A DNA stretch of 52,500 bases from Prorocentrum cordatum. Its lineage: Eukaryota; Sar; Dinophyceae; Prorocentrales; Prorocentraceae. Shown here piece by piece: positions 42,893-52,500 of the stretch. The position numbers and the translations under genes were made by a program. A model generated the notes under the pieces. That model ran no database searches and was not told the DNA's origin. It saw only the letters and a list, made by a program, of their open reading frames with translations. Numbering within the stretch: the first letter of the stretch is position 1; every line of letters begins with the position of its first letter. The stretch spans positions 5,001 through 57,500 of the forward strand of contig CAUYUJ010003866.1 in assembly GCA_963575745.1 (NCBI GenBank), given 5' to 3'.

Positions 42893-45060
42893 CGGGGCTA
42901 TAGGGCGATGGGGCTATAAGGCCATAAGGCCCCAAGTCTATAGGTCTATAGGGATATACAGGGCTATAGAGTCATAGGGCTATAGGGCTGTAGGGCTATA
43001 GAGCTATGGGGCTCTGGGGCTCTGGGGCTACAGGGCTACAGGGCTATAGGGCTATAGGTCAATTGGGCTTTGGGGCTATAGGGCTATATGACCATAGGGC
43101 TATAGGGCTGTAGGGCTATAGGGCTCATGGGCTGTAGGGCTATAGGGCTATAGGGCTATAAGGCTATGAGGCTACAGGCATATAGGGCTATAGGGTCATA
43201 GGGCCATAGGGCTAGGATGCTGGAAGTTTAGAAGGCTATAAGGCTACAGCGCTAAAGAGCTGTAGGGCTGTAGGGCGATTGGGCTAGAGGGCTGTAGGGC
43301 TATAGGGTTATAGGGCTATTGGGCTATAAGGCTATAGGGTTGTCGGGCTATAGGGCTATAGGGCTACAGGGCTATAGGGCTATAGGGCTACAGGGCTATA
43401 GGGCTATAGGGCTATAGAGCTACAAGGCTATAAGGCTAGGGCTGTAGGGCTATGGGGCCATAGGGCTATAGCCTTTGGGGCCATAGGGCTATAGGGCTAT
43501 AGGGCCATAGGGCTAGTGGGCTGTAGGGCTATAGGGCTATGGGGCTATGAGGCTCTGGGGCTATAGGGCTGTAGGGCTATAGGGGTATAGGTCCATAGAG
43601 TTAAAGGGCTATAGGGCTATAGGGCCATAGGGCTATAGGGCTGTAGGACTATAAGGCTATGGGGCTAGTGGGCTCTGGGGCTCTGGGGCTATAGGGTTTC
43701 AGGGCCATAGGGCTATGGGTCTAGGAGGCTATGGGGCTACAGGGCTATAGGAACATAGGGCTATAGGGCTATTGGGCTATAGGAATGGAGGCATACAGAG
43801 CTGTAGGGCTATAGGGCTATTGGGCTAGAGGGCTAGAGGGCTATAAGGCTATAAGGCTATAGGGCTATAAGGCAATAAGGCTATAAGGCTATAAGGCTAT
43901 AGAGCCATAGGGTTGTGGGGCTATAGGGCGATTGGGCTATAGGGCTATAGGGCTATAGGGCTATCTGGCTATAGAGGGCTATAGGGCTATGGGCTATAGG
44001 GCTGTAGGTTATAGGGCTATAGACCATAGGGCTGTAGAGCTAGAGGGCCATAGGGCTATAGGGCTATAAGGCTAAAAGGTTATAGGGCTATAGGGCTCTT
44101 GGTCTATTGGGCTATAGGGCTATAGGGCTTTTGGGCTATGAGGCTATAGGGCTATTGGGCTATTGGGCTATAGGGCTATAGGTATATAGAGCTACAGGGC
44201 TATAGGGCTATAGGTCTATAGGGCTATAAGGCTATGAGTCACCCGGACACCTGGGCACCCGGGCACTGGGCACCTAGGCACCTGGGCACCAAGGCACCCG
44301 GGCGGGCTGCCGACACCGGCGCCGCAGCTCCCGGGCACCTGGGCACACGGGCACCCGGGTACCCGGGCGAGCCGCTGGAATCGGCGGCGCACCTAACCCA
44401 ATCATATGATCGCGGAATAAAAGCCAACCAGACTCTCTTTAGGGCTATAGGGCTATAGGTGCTATAGGGCTATAGAGCCATACGGCTCTAGGGCCATAGG
44501 GCTATAGGTTATAAGGCTAGAGTGCTATAGGGCTCTTGGGCTATTGGGCTATAGGGCTATAGGGCTATAGGGCCATAGGGCCATAGGTCTAAAGGGCTAT
44601 AGGGCTATAGGGCCATAGGGCCATAGGGCCATAGGGCCATAGGGCCATAGGGCTAGAGGACTATAGGGCTATGGGGGCTATGGGGCTCTGGGGCTATGAG
44701 GCTATGGGGATATAGGGCCATAGGGCTATGGATCGATAAGGCTATGGGAATATAGGGCTATAGGACCATAGGGCTATAGGGCTATAGGGCTATTAGGCTA
44801 CAGGCATATAGAGCTATAGCGCTCTAGGGCCATAGGGCTATAGGGCTATTAGGCTACGGTACTATAGGGCTATAGGGCTATAGGGCTATGCTAAATGGTT
44901 ATAAGGCTAGAGTGCTATAGGGCTCTTGGGCTATTGGGCTATAGGGCTATAGGGCTGTAGGGCTGTAGGGCTCTAGGACTATAGGGCTATAGGGCTATAG
45001 GGCTATGAGGCACCCGGGCACCCGGGCACTGGGTACCCAGGCACCCAGGCACCCGGGCGT
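42893..45060. repeat. Octamer satellite: (GGGCTATA)n with (GGGCACCC)n inserts
   Basis: GGGCTATA arrays at 42893-44235 and 44437-45004. GGGCACCC-type arrays at about 44238-44372 and 45008-45055. After each GGGCACCC block comes an ATCGGCGGCGCACCT tail (44382 and 45070). The segment AGTGCTATAGGGCTCTTGGG recurs at 44521 and 44911, a 390-bp higher-order offset. No coding. Confidence 0.93.
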
Positions 45061-45263
45061 GCAGCCGAAATCGGCGGCGCACCTCACCTAACCATATGAA
45101 TCCGCTAAGACCCCTTACAGAAGGCAAGCTCTGATAGGGGAATGAATCCGCTAGGACCCCTACAGAGGCAAGCTCTGATTGAGGAATGATCGGCGGCGCA
45201 CCTAACCTAACCATATGAATCCGCTAGGACCCCTACAGACGCAAGCTTTGATTGGGGAATAAC
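45061..45263. repeat. Satellite tail repeats (GGCGGCGCACCT / ATGAATCCGCTA)
   Basis: ATCGGCGGCGCACCT at 45070 and 45189; (A)TGAATCCGCTA(A/G)GACCCC at 45097, 45143 and 45216; GGCAAGCTCTGAT at 45122 and 45167 with a variant at 45241. Confidence 0.8.
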
Positions 45264-45314
45264 CGTGCTAAAACCACCTGCATGCAAAAGGACCAGATAC
45301 CAAAGGAGGGAGAA
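45264..45314 (+). repeat. 51-bp direct repeat, right copy
   Basis: Second member of the pair that brackets the octamer satellite. Confidence 0.9.
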
Positions 45315-45674
45315 ATAACCAGCCATCCCAAAAAACGACTTGACGGCCATGCGACGTGTACCATCGTGTCGGCTTGCGTCACTCTCCTGTGCACCCCCCC
45401 TCGTGCTCATCCTTCCCAGTGTTGGCAGAAAGCACCCCTTGCCCGAGGTGCCCCGAGCCTTCCGCCCAGTATGGAGCCCCTGGGGTTTCTGGGCCTGGTG
45501 AGGGTGGGGGGGCGCGGCCTGGCACGCTTCCTCCTGCCCCTGCCCCGACCACCCCCTTCCCCCCCGCGCGCGCCTGCGCACACGAGCGCTCGCGTGCGGG
45601 AGACAGGAGAGTGGAGGTAGAGGAGCAAGAGGGAGGAAGAGGGAATACTCCGCCTCCTCCTCCTCAACCGATCA
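45315..45674. other. Spacer, no gene
   Basis: GC-rich. A near-perfect 22-bp palindrome (10 of 11 pairs) lies at 45577-45598. Confidence 0.5.
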
Positions 45675-45675
45675 G

Positions 45676-45710
<35 letters not shown>

Positions 45711-45715
45711 CCACC

Positions 45716-45746
<31 letters not shown>

Positions 45747-46268
45747 GCATCATCGCCATCATCGTCATCATCAGCAGCAGAAGCGGCATCATCATCAGCA
45801 CCACCACCATCATCATCATCATCATCATCAGCAGCAGTACCATCAGCATCAACATCGTCGTCGTCGACGTAATCATCATAATCATCATCAGCATCAGTAT
45901 TATTATCGGCAGCAGCAGCACCATCACCATCATCATCACTATCATCAGCATCATCAGTATCATCATCACCATCACCATCATCAGCATAATCCTCCTCATT
46001 AGCATCATCAGCACAGTCGTTGTCATCATCAGCATCATCAGCACCATCGTCATTATCATCAGCAGCATCGTCAAATTCGTCGCCATCATAATCATCATAG
46101 TCATCGTCGTAAGCACCATCACCATCACCATCACCAGCATGACCATTATCATAATTAACATCATCATCGTCATCGCTGCCATAATCATAATCACCACCAT
46201 CATCAGCATCATCATGAGCTTATCGTTTTCTTCTTCTTCATCAGCATCGTCAGTATTATCGTCATCAG

Positions 46269-46347
<79 letters not shown>

Positions 46348-46351
46348 TGCC

Positions 46352-46397
<46 letters not shown>

Positions 46398-47143
46398 TAT
46401 CAGTGGCGTCGTCGTTATCGTCATCATCATAATCATCATCACAACCACCACCACCATCAGCATCGTCATGATCATCATCATCAGCATCAACATCAGCATC
46501 ATCAGCATCGTCATCAGATCCATCATCATCTTCCTCATCCTTATCATCAGCATCATCATCAGCAGCATCATCATCAGCATCATCCGCACCATCACCATCA
46601 CCGTCAGCATGAGCATAAGTAACATCGGCATCATCATCAGCATCACCATCACCACCACCATGATCGGCAGCATCATCGCCATCATCATGAGCATAAGCAT
46701 CGTCATCATCAGCAACATAAGCCATATCATCGCCGTCTGATCAAAGGCAGCATCATCATCGTGGTCGTCGCCGTCATCATCATCATCATCATCATCTTCA
46801 TCATCTTCATCATCATCATCATCATCACCATCATCATCCTCTTCCTCTGTGTTATCACCATCACCATCATCATCAGCACCGTCATCATCATCGTCAACAG
46901 CATCAGCAACATCATCACCATCGTCGTCATCACCACCATCATCAGAATTAAAATCATCATCATTTTCATCATCAGCATCATCATCAGCACCACCATCATC
47001 AGCACCAGCGTCGTCATCCTCATCCTCATCATCATCGTCATCATCATCATCATCGTCATCTTCATCTTCATCATCATCATCATTATCATCATCAGTCTGA
47101 GTGGTGTCTTCGTCATCAACATCATCATTGCCACCCTCACCAC

Positions 47144-47176
<33 letters not shown>

Positions 47177-48265
47177 AATCATGAGATTCAATCTCATCCG
47201 CGGGATCATCATCATCATCAGCAGCAGCATCACCATCACCATCACCATCACCATCATCAGAATCATATTAATCAGCATCATGAATGATCACCATCACCAC
47301 CATAAGCCTCATCATCAGCATCATCGTCTTCATCATCACGAGCATCAGTAGCATCATCATCATCATAATCAGCATCATCACCAGCATCAGCATCATTATC
47401 ATCATCGTCATCATCGTCAACAATGTCAGTATCATCATCACCATCATCATCATCATCATCAGCATCATCATCGTCATCATCATCCTCTTCCTGGGTGTCA
47501 TCATCGTCATGGTCATCGTCACCGTCATCGCCATCGCCATCGTCATCGGCATAATCATCATCATCAGCATCATCAGCATCATCATCGTCGTCATCAGCAC
47601 CACCATCACCGTCACCAGCATCATCACCATCGTCGTCATCAGCATGATCATTACCATTGCCATCATCATCATCATCAACATCATCATCATAATCATCAGC
47701 ATCAGCATGCTCATGATCATCGTCATCACTATCACCCGCAACATCACCATCATCAACATCTGCATCACCATCATCATCAGTGGCGTGATCGTCATCGTCA
47801 TCGTCATCATCATAATCACCACCACCACCATCAGCATCATCATCAGCAGCAGAATCATCATAATCATCATCATCATCGTATTCAGCCTCATCCTCGTCAT
47901 CATCATCAGCAGCATCAGCGCATCATCACCATCACCATCATCATCATCATCATCATCATCAGAATCAGCATCACCATCACCATTATCAGCATCATCATCA
48001 GCATCATCGTCATCGTCATTATTATCATCAGCAGCAGGTCGTCGACCTCGTCCTCGTCCTCCTGCTCATTATCATCATCATCACCATCATCATCATCATC
48101 CTCATCATCATCATTATCATCACCATCATCATCACAATCACCATCATCATCATCATCATCATCACCATCATTTGCATCATCATCATCATCAACATCAGCA
48201 GCATCATCATCATCCTCAGTGGCATCGTCGTCATCGCCATCGCCATCGCCACCGCCCCCCCCACC
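45675..48265. repeat. Degenerate (ATC)n array, ~2.6 kb
   Basis: The longest microsatellite in the window. ATC with many CAG, CAC, CGT and AAT variants, unlike the purer arrays at 20.4 and 38.0 kb. All long frames in it are repeat translations. Confidence 0.95.
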
Positions 48266-49010
48266 ACGCTCATCACCATCCTCGCGAGCTGCCGCCTCCG
48301 AGCAGCGTGGCACTCTGCCCCTGCACCACCTCCGCCGACGGCCGCCCCGACCCGACCCCTGCCACCCCCCCTGAGGCGGCGCGGCGGGAGGCCGACCTCG
48401 GCGGTCTGCGGCGGGGCCGCCAGCGCGCTGTGGATGCCCGGCCGCTGCGGCGGCGGTGGGGCTCCTGGCCGGCCGCCATCCATCCTCTCTGTGCCTCCTC
48501 CGGCCCCGGCCTCCTGCGCCTCCTGCCTCCTCCTGCTCCACCCTCCTGCCTCCTCCTCTTCCTGCTCCTCCGCCCCCTCCTCTTCCCAGTCCTCGCCCGG
48601 CCGCACTTTCTCCTCCTCCCTCTTCGCCCAGCCGCACCTCCTCCTGGACCGCCCCCTTCCTCGCCCAACCACTCCTCCTCCTGCTCGTCTTCCTCCTCCT
48701 CCTCCTCCTCCTCCTCCTCCTCCTCCTCCTCTTCCTGCTCAGATTCCCCCTCATCTTCCTTCTCCTCCTCCTCCTCCTGCTCCTCCTCCTCCTCCTATTA
48801 TTATTATTCCTCCTCCTCCTCGTCATCCTCCTCCTCTTATTATTCCTCCTCCTCATCCTCATCCTCCTCCTCCTGCTCCTCCTCTTCCTCCTCATATTCC
48901 TCCTCCTTCTCGTCCTCCTCGTCATCCTCCTCCTCCTTCTCCTACTATTCCTTCCTCCTCATCCTCCTCATCGTCATCCTTATCCTCATCCTCATCGTCG
49001 GCCTCCGCTC
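48266..49010. repeat. GC-rich spacer then (TCC)n array
   Basis: Unassigned GC-rich sequence to about 48490, then TCC/CTCCTG repeats to 48990. Some minus frames look Arg/Glu-rich only because of the repeat. Confidence 0.85.
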
Positions 49011-49022
49011 CAATTCCTTATA

Positions 49023-49513
49023 GATAACGCTTCCCTGTCGTACCCCGAGACGTGTCGGCAGCGCAGGCAGGGCACCAAAGACATCCTCACCATTACAAGT
49101 GTGCAAGAGTTTCATAGATGAGGGGCGGTTGTTATTCAACATGTGGCTCTCGCCTGAGCGCAGCGCGCATCCGTCTTACAAGTGTATAGAAGCTCGACGG
49201 ATTCTTATGGTTGACGTCCCTGGATTTGTGCTCCGGCACGGAACTGGACTGTCAGGGCGCATAAAGTCGAGTTGGTTCGTTGTGTTGAAGTCCCAGGAAC
49301 GACGTCCTGGCACGATTTAGGATTGTCAGGACGCAACACCCACGCTGATTCGCAACACTAAAGTCCCAGGAATTGCATTTTGGTACGATTCGGGACTCTC
49401 TGACAGTTGTTTTCCAGCAGTAAAAACTTCTTGAAGGGACCTACGAAGAGTGAGTTTGGAAAGAGGGTGTATTGCAACATCGTCGATGCGTCTTCGGTTT
49501 CAACTGGACCTCC
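49023..49513 (-). repeat. Composite 73/83-bp element, inverted full-type copy 5
   Basis: Contains the terminal segment (TCCCTGTCG..GAGACGTGTCGG, 49031), one 83-bp-type unit (49095-49190), 73-bp units (AAGTCCCAGG at 49288 and 49361, exactly 73 apart) and the start segment ATTGCAACATCGTCGATGCGTCTT (49471) in reverse. Confidence 0.75.
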
Positions 49514-51822
49514 TTTTAGACATGGATCGGATATCAAGGCGTTCTAAGTGTGAAAAATAAAGATGCCGACTTAGGCAAAAGGGCCAACGAATTAAGCCTG
49601 GCGGGCGCAGAGCAGTGAAAAAGGTGCACGGACCGATAGGCCATAGAGCATGCGCCCGCCAGGCCGCATGGTGCAGCGGGGAAGGAGGACAACAAACCAG
49701 CATCTGAACAGCATCATCACATACAGAGGAGGAGGCCGAATGAGGAGTGGTCGAAATACGCTTGTCGTGCGAGCTGAACAGAAAAAAGCCGGCGACGCAC
49801 GGAGAGTAAAGTAGCGATCTAAATGCGAGATGCTGCTACGTAAAAGAGCGTGGCCGCGCCCTGAGTCACAGGGGCCTGAAGCTGTTGCCTCTACACCTCG
49901 TGAATCCCACCGCGGTGAACTACCACTACACACAACGCCCATGCCCAGTATAGTATAGAGTCAGGTTGCGTCAGAGGCAGGGCTTACAGCTGAAAAAGGA
50001 CAGCGCACATGGTGGCAGTTCTTGTGTTGCCGCCCACAGTTGCTCGGTTCACCCAGGACCTCCATGGTCCCAGGACCCCCGTGTCCTTGCTATCTGTCTT
50101 CGGGCTTAGCACGAACCCTTGATAGCAGCTGATATGTGGCCTTGCATGCTTAGGCTGGCCATGTAGACTTTCTGGCATGTGGAGTCTAAGTAAATGAGGT
50201 TGGCCAAAAAAATGAAAATGCTGACTGGCTGGCCATTAGACTGGCCAGCCTGAAACTCGCATACGAAGCAGGTTGACCAGGGAGCAGTGCTGAGAGATAG
50301 CATGGTAGAACAGGACACAAAGTGAGAATGCGAAACATGATGTGAATGCTTAGGCTGGCCACTCAGACTGGCTGGCCTAAGTGCCTGAAACTGTTATTTA
50401 CAAGTTGGCGATATGCAATGCTGAAATACAGCAACAGACTGGACAAAGGTAATGACAGAGATAGGTATCGCACGAGCTAGTGGAGGCACAGTGTAGCAAG
50501 CTGGCGAAAGATGGACATGTAGGCTGATAGTCTCTGTTATGACTCGTCCCCACCAAATCCAGTCGTCCACTCATCCCAGCCCCGAAGCCTCTCTCCGTTC
50601 TAGCACACGAAGTGGCCACTTGCATATGAGAGGCCGCCTTGCGAGGGAAAGCGCGCAGTAGTAATGAAAGTGTCCTGTATAAGGCTGGCGCCGGATTGGC
50701 TGTTGATATCTGTTGTGGGGCAACGCCATAGAGTAAGGGGGCCTGGGATAAAGCTGCACGCTACTTCTGCCCGCTGCGGTCAACCACCCTTTCCCGCCCA
50801 AATGCATAAAACCAGGTCCGCACCCCAACCATCCCATGACAGCGTGTAGGCGATAAGTCAATTGATGTTAAAATAGCTTGCGTTGTCGGTAGTCCACCGT
50901 GGGACTCGCCTGGAGATTTGTCCCCTATCGACGTGCGAAAATGGCCGCGAGCGTAAACTAGATTCGCGGTGTTTGCTGAAAGAGTAGCTGCAAACAGGGC
51001 ATATAAGGCGACGTAAAACAGAAGAGGGTATAAAGTTAAAGAACTGGCGACTGTAATTGTGAGGGGCCGTCTGGAAGAGTTCCCCCATAGCCCCATAGTC
51101 TCCCCCGATCAGACACCGATCCCCACAATTAGACATGTCGGGCGCAGAGCGTTGGCGGCTGTGAGTAGGCTGTGCTAGTAGAACTGCAGAGGTGTGAGAT
51201 GTGAGGTGTTGAAGCACGGCGGCGATCCGTGGCGCTGAAACCCGTCCGCCGAAAGCCAAAAATGGCCAGAAGTCGGTTCCCCCCCCCCCCCAGCCTAAGA
51301 ATCCTCCACCTCCCCACATCTTCACTGCCTGTCCAAAGGGCCGTGCCGTGGCCTCTTGGCAGCCAGGGTGCAGCCACGAGCGTGAGAGGGTAGGGATGGC
51401 ATGCCTTGCGCGACCTCCTGGTTCGGTTCGTCAGCAGGCAGCAACGACGGGGGAGGGGGAGGGGGGGCAGGGGAGGTGTCACGACGACGGAGGCGACGGT
51501 CCAAGTCTCATGCATCCGCGAGCGGACACACGGGAGAACGGCGTACACCAGCCATCAGCTAAGCACGGCCCCTGGGGAGGAGGAGATGCCAACAGCAGCC
51601 AGAAGGAGTGGGATAGGCCAGATAAGTACGAGAGACGAGGCAACCAAACGGCGGACGTCAGGACGAAAGCAGGGGGAGCCTTTGGCACAAAGAATACTAA
51701 GGAGTAGCCTGGGCAAGGAGGAGAAGGGGGCATCACAAATCCTCCATCTGCGGCAACCACTGGGAGTCGTAGTGGTGGAAGTAGTGAGGTCGCAGACTCT
51801 GCCATCTAATGTCGCAATAGTA
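49514..51822. other. Long stretch without recognised genes
   Basis: Moderate GC with no simple repeats. TTAGGCTGGCC/GGCTGGCC words recur at 50150-50385, including a perfect 8-bp-stem hairpin (50227-50234 with 50243-50250). Several frames of 60-150 codons are open on both strands, but none reads like a known protein. Confidence 0.45.
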
Positions 51823-52275
51823 TCACTTCTTTAGTCCCAACAGAAGAATAGAAGTACTGTATGGTAGTTCTGCTACCCCCCTGTAATCGCTGCCGTGCGC
51901 TTGCACGGTTGGGAATATTGACTTCGGTGTTGGTGGCGCCTTGTGCCTAGGAGCTGAGAACTTGGGCTTGAGCATGGTTAGTGCTTCCATGGCAGCGGAC
52001 GTCTTGCCGTTGCCGTAGATCTGTATGGCGTAGGTTGCGCGGTCGTACTTATGTTAGGTGGTGCTGGTATTCCTGCTGGTGGTTGCATAGCGTCCCCGTG
52101 TAGTCCAAGAATATGTAGTCGTTGCCGTCGTCGACAAAGTGCTTTTCTAGGTACTCTGTATATGTACGCAGTGGGGTGGCGTCCGATTGATCGTCTTGAA
52201 ACTATATCGGAGCGCGCTGATGTCGGTGTGGCTCGAAAGTCTAGCTTGCAACTTCTTGGAGCGCTCGTCTCGTCA
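51823..52275 (-). pseudogene. Broken minus-strand coding sequence, unknown function
   Basis: Three consecutive minus-strand frame segments read like protein. The first (52275 to ~52203) has SKKLQARLSSHTDISALRYS. The second (52201-52049) has TYTEYLEKHFVDDGNDYIFL and ends at TAA. The third (~52053-51823) has YDRATYAIQIYGNGKTSAAM and ends in LLLGLKK with TGA at 51825-51823. Two single-base shifts, near 52202 and 52052, would be enough to link them. The pieces are each under 60 codons and lack a good start, and upstream the frame runs into the (ATC)n array. A DYTGTL word resembles the HAD motif, but the second Asp is missing. Family unknown. Confidence 0.35.
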
Positions 52276-52500
52276 TCATCCTCCGTATCCTCCTCATCAC
52301 CATCATCATCCCCGTCATCATCGTCATCATCATCATCATCATCATAATCATCAGCAGCATCATCAACAATATCATCATAATGATCATCATCATCACCGTC
52401 ATCAGCATCATCATCATCACCATCATCATCATCAGCATCAGCATCAGCATCATCATCATAAGCAGCATCATCATCAACAGCATCATCAGCATCATCATCA
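52272..52500. repeat. (ATC)n array continuing off the right edge
   Basis: ATC/TCC repeat with CAC and CAG variants; poly-Met/Ile frames here are artefacts. Confidence 0.93.

Noticed and set aside
42893-45004. GGGCTATA array as an interstitial telomere
   Set aside because: It shares TATAGGG with TTTAGGG-type repeats only by resemblance; the period is 8 bp and no true telomere unit array is present.
42893-45060. CRISPR-like array
   Set aside because: Short tandem units with no unique spacers and no cas genes; it is a eukaryotic satellite.
52080-52120. HAD-phosphatase-like motif FLDYTGTL in the broken minus-strand frame
   Set aside because: The second motif-I Asp is replaced by Thr and no other HAD motif is seen, so no function is assigned.

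Overview
The window looks like a repeat-dominated, gene-poor stretch of dinoflagellate nuclear DNA. The reasons are a GC-rich background, very long trinucleotide microsatellites, a LINE-type element whose endonuclease, reverse transcriptase and RNase H are of the kind I associate with dinoflagellates, an antisense copia-like pol relic of the same flavour, and one intron-free 12-TM transporter gene. The assignment rests on recalled family resemblance; no database search was possible. No bacterial operon, CRISPR array, rRNA or convincing tRNA was seen.

Layout. 0-2.9 kb: degenerate ~15-bp minisatellite organised in ~0.8-kb higher-order units, cut by purine microsatellites. 2.9-10.3 kb: a (TCC)n array, then a LINE-like element with ORF1 (3884-4930) and a broken ORF2 (5039-10229; endonuclease, RT, RNase H, zinc-binding tail). 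10.7-13.1 kb: (TCC)n-(ATC)n arrays. 13.2-14.9 kb: two copies of a composite element made of 73-bp and 83-bp tandem units. 14.9-15.3 kb: array of an ~11-bp unit. 15.3-18.0 kb: minus-strand copia-like remnant (integrase, protease, zinc-knuckle and gag traces). 18.0-23.5 kb: no gene, a 30-bp palindrome in a GATGCG-rich array, a long (GAT)n-(GGA)n block, and a pyrimidine-to-purine strand switch. 23.5-30.5 kb: a mosaic of 11-bp arrays, a MITE-like TIR element, a 150-bp spacerless palindrome, a nested double foldback and a direct duplication. 31.06-32.50 kb: MFS transporter gene, minus strand. 32.5-42.9 kb: minisatellites, microsatellites and more copies of the composite and 11-bp families. 42.9-45.3 kb: a two-monomer 8-bp satellite (GGGCTATA and GGGCACCC) bracketed by a 51-bp direct repeat. 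45.7-49.0 kb: (ATC)n/(TCC)n. 49.0-49.5 kb: inverted copy of the composite element. 49.5-52.3 kb: mostly unassigned, ending in a broken minus-strand reading frame; 52.27-52.5 kb: (ATC)n.

How the parts relate. The only host gene I can name is the transporter, probably an SLC43/Fmp42-like amino-acid carrier. Everything else is mobile or repetitive DNA. The LINE supplies a retrotransposition machinery, but this copy has three frame breaks in ORF2, two of them at homopolymers, so it is either decayed or carries assembly indels. The most unusual structures are the dispersed 73/83-bp composite element (five copies, both orientations, always next to trinucleotide arrays), the 150-bp palindrome, the nested double foldback, and the octamer satellite whose two monomers share GGGC.
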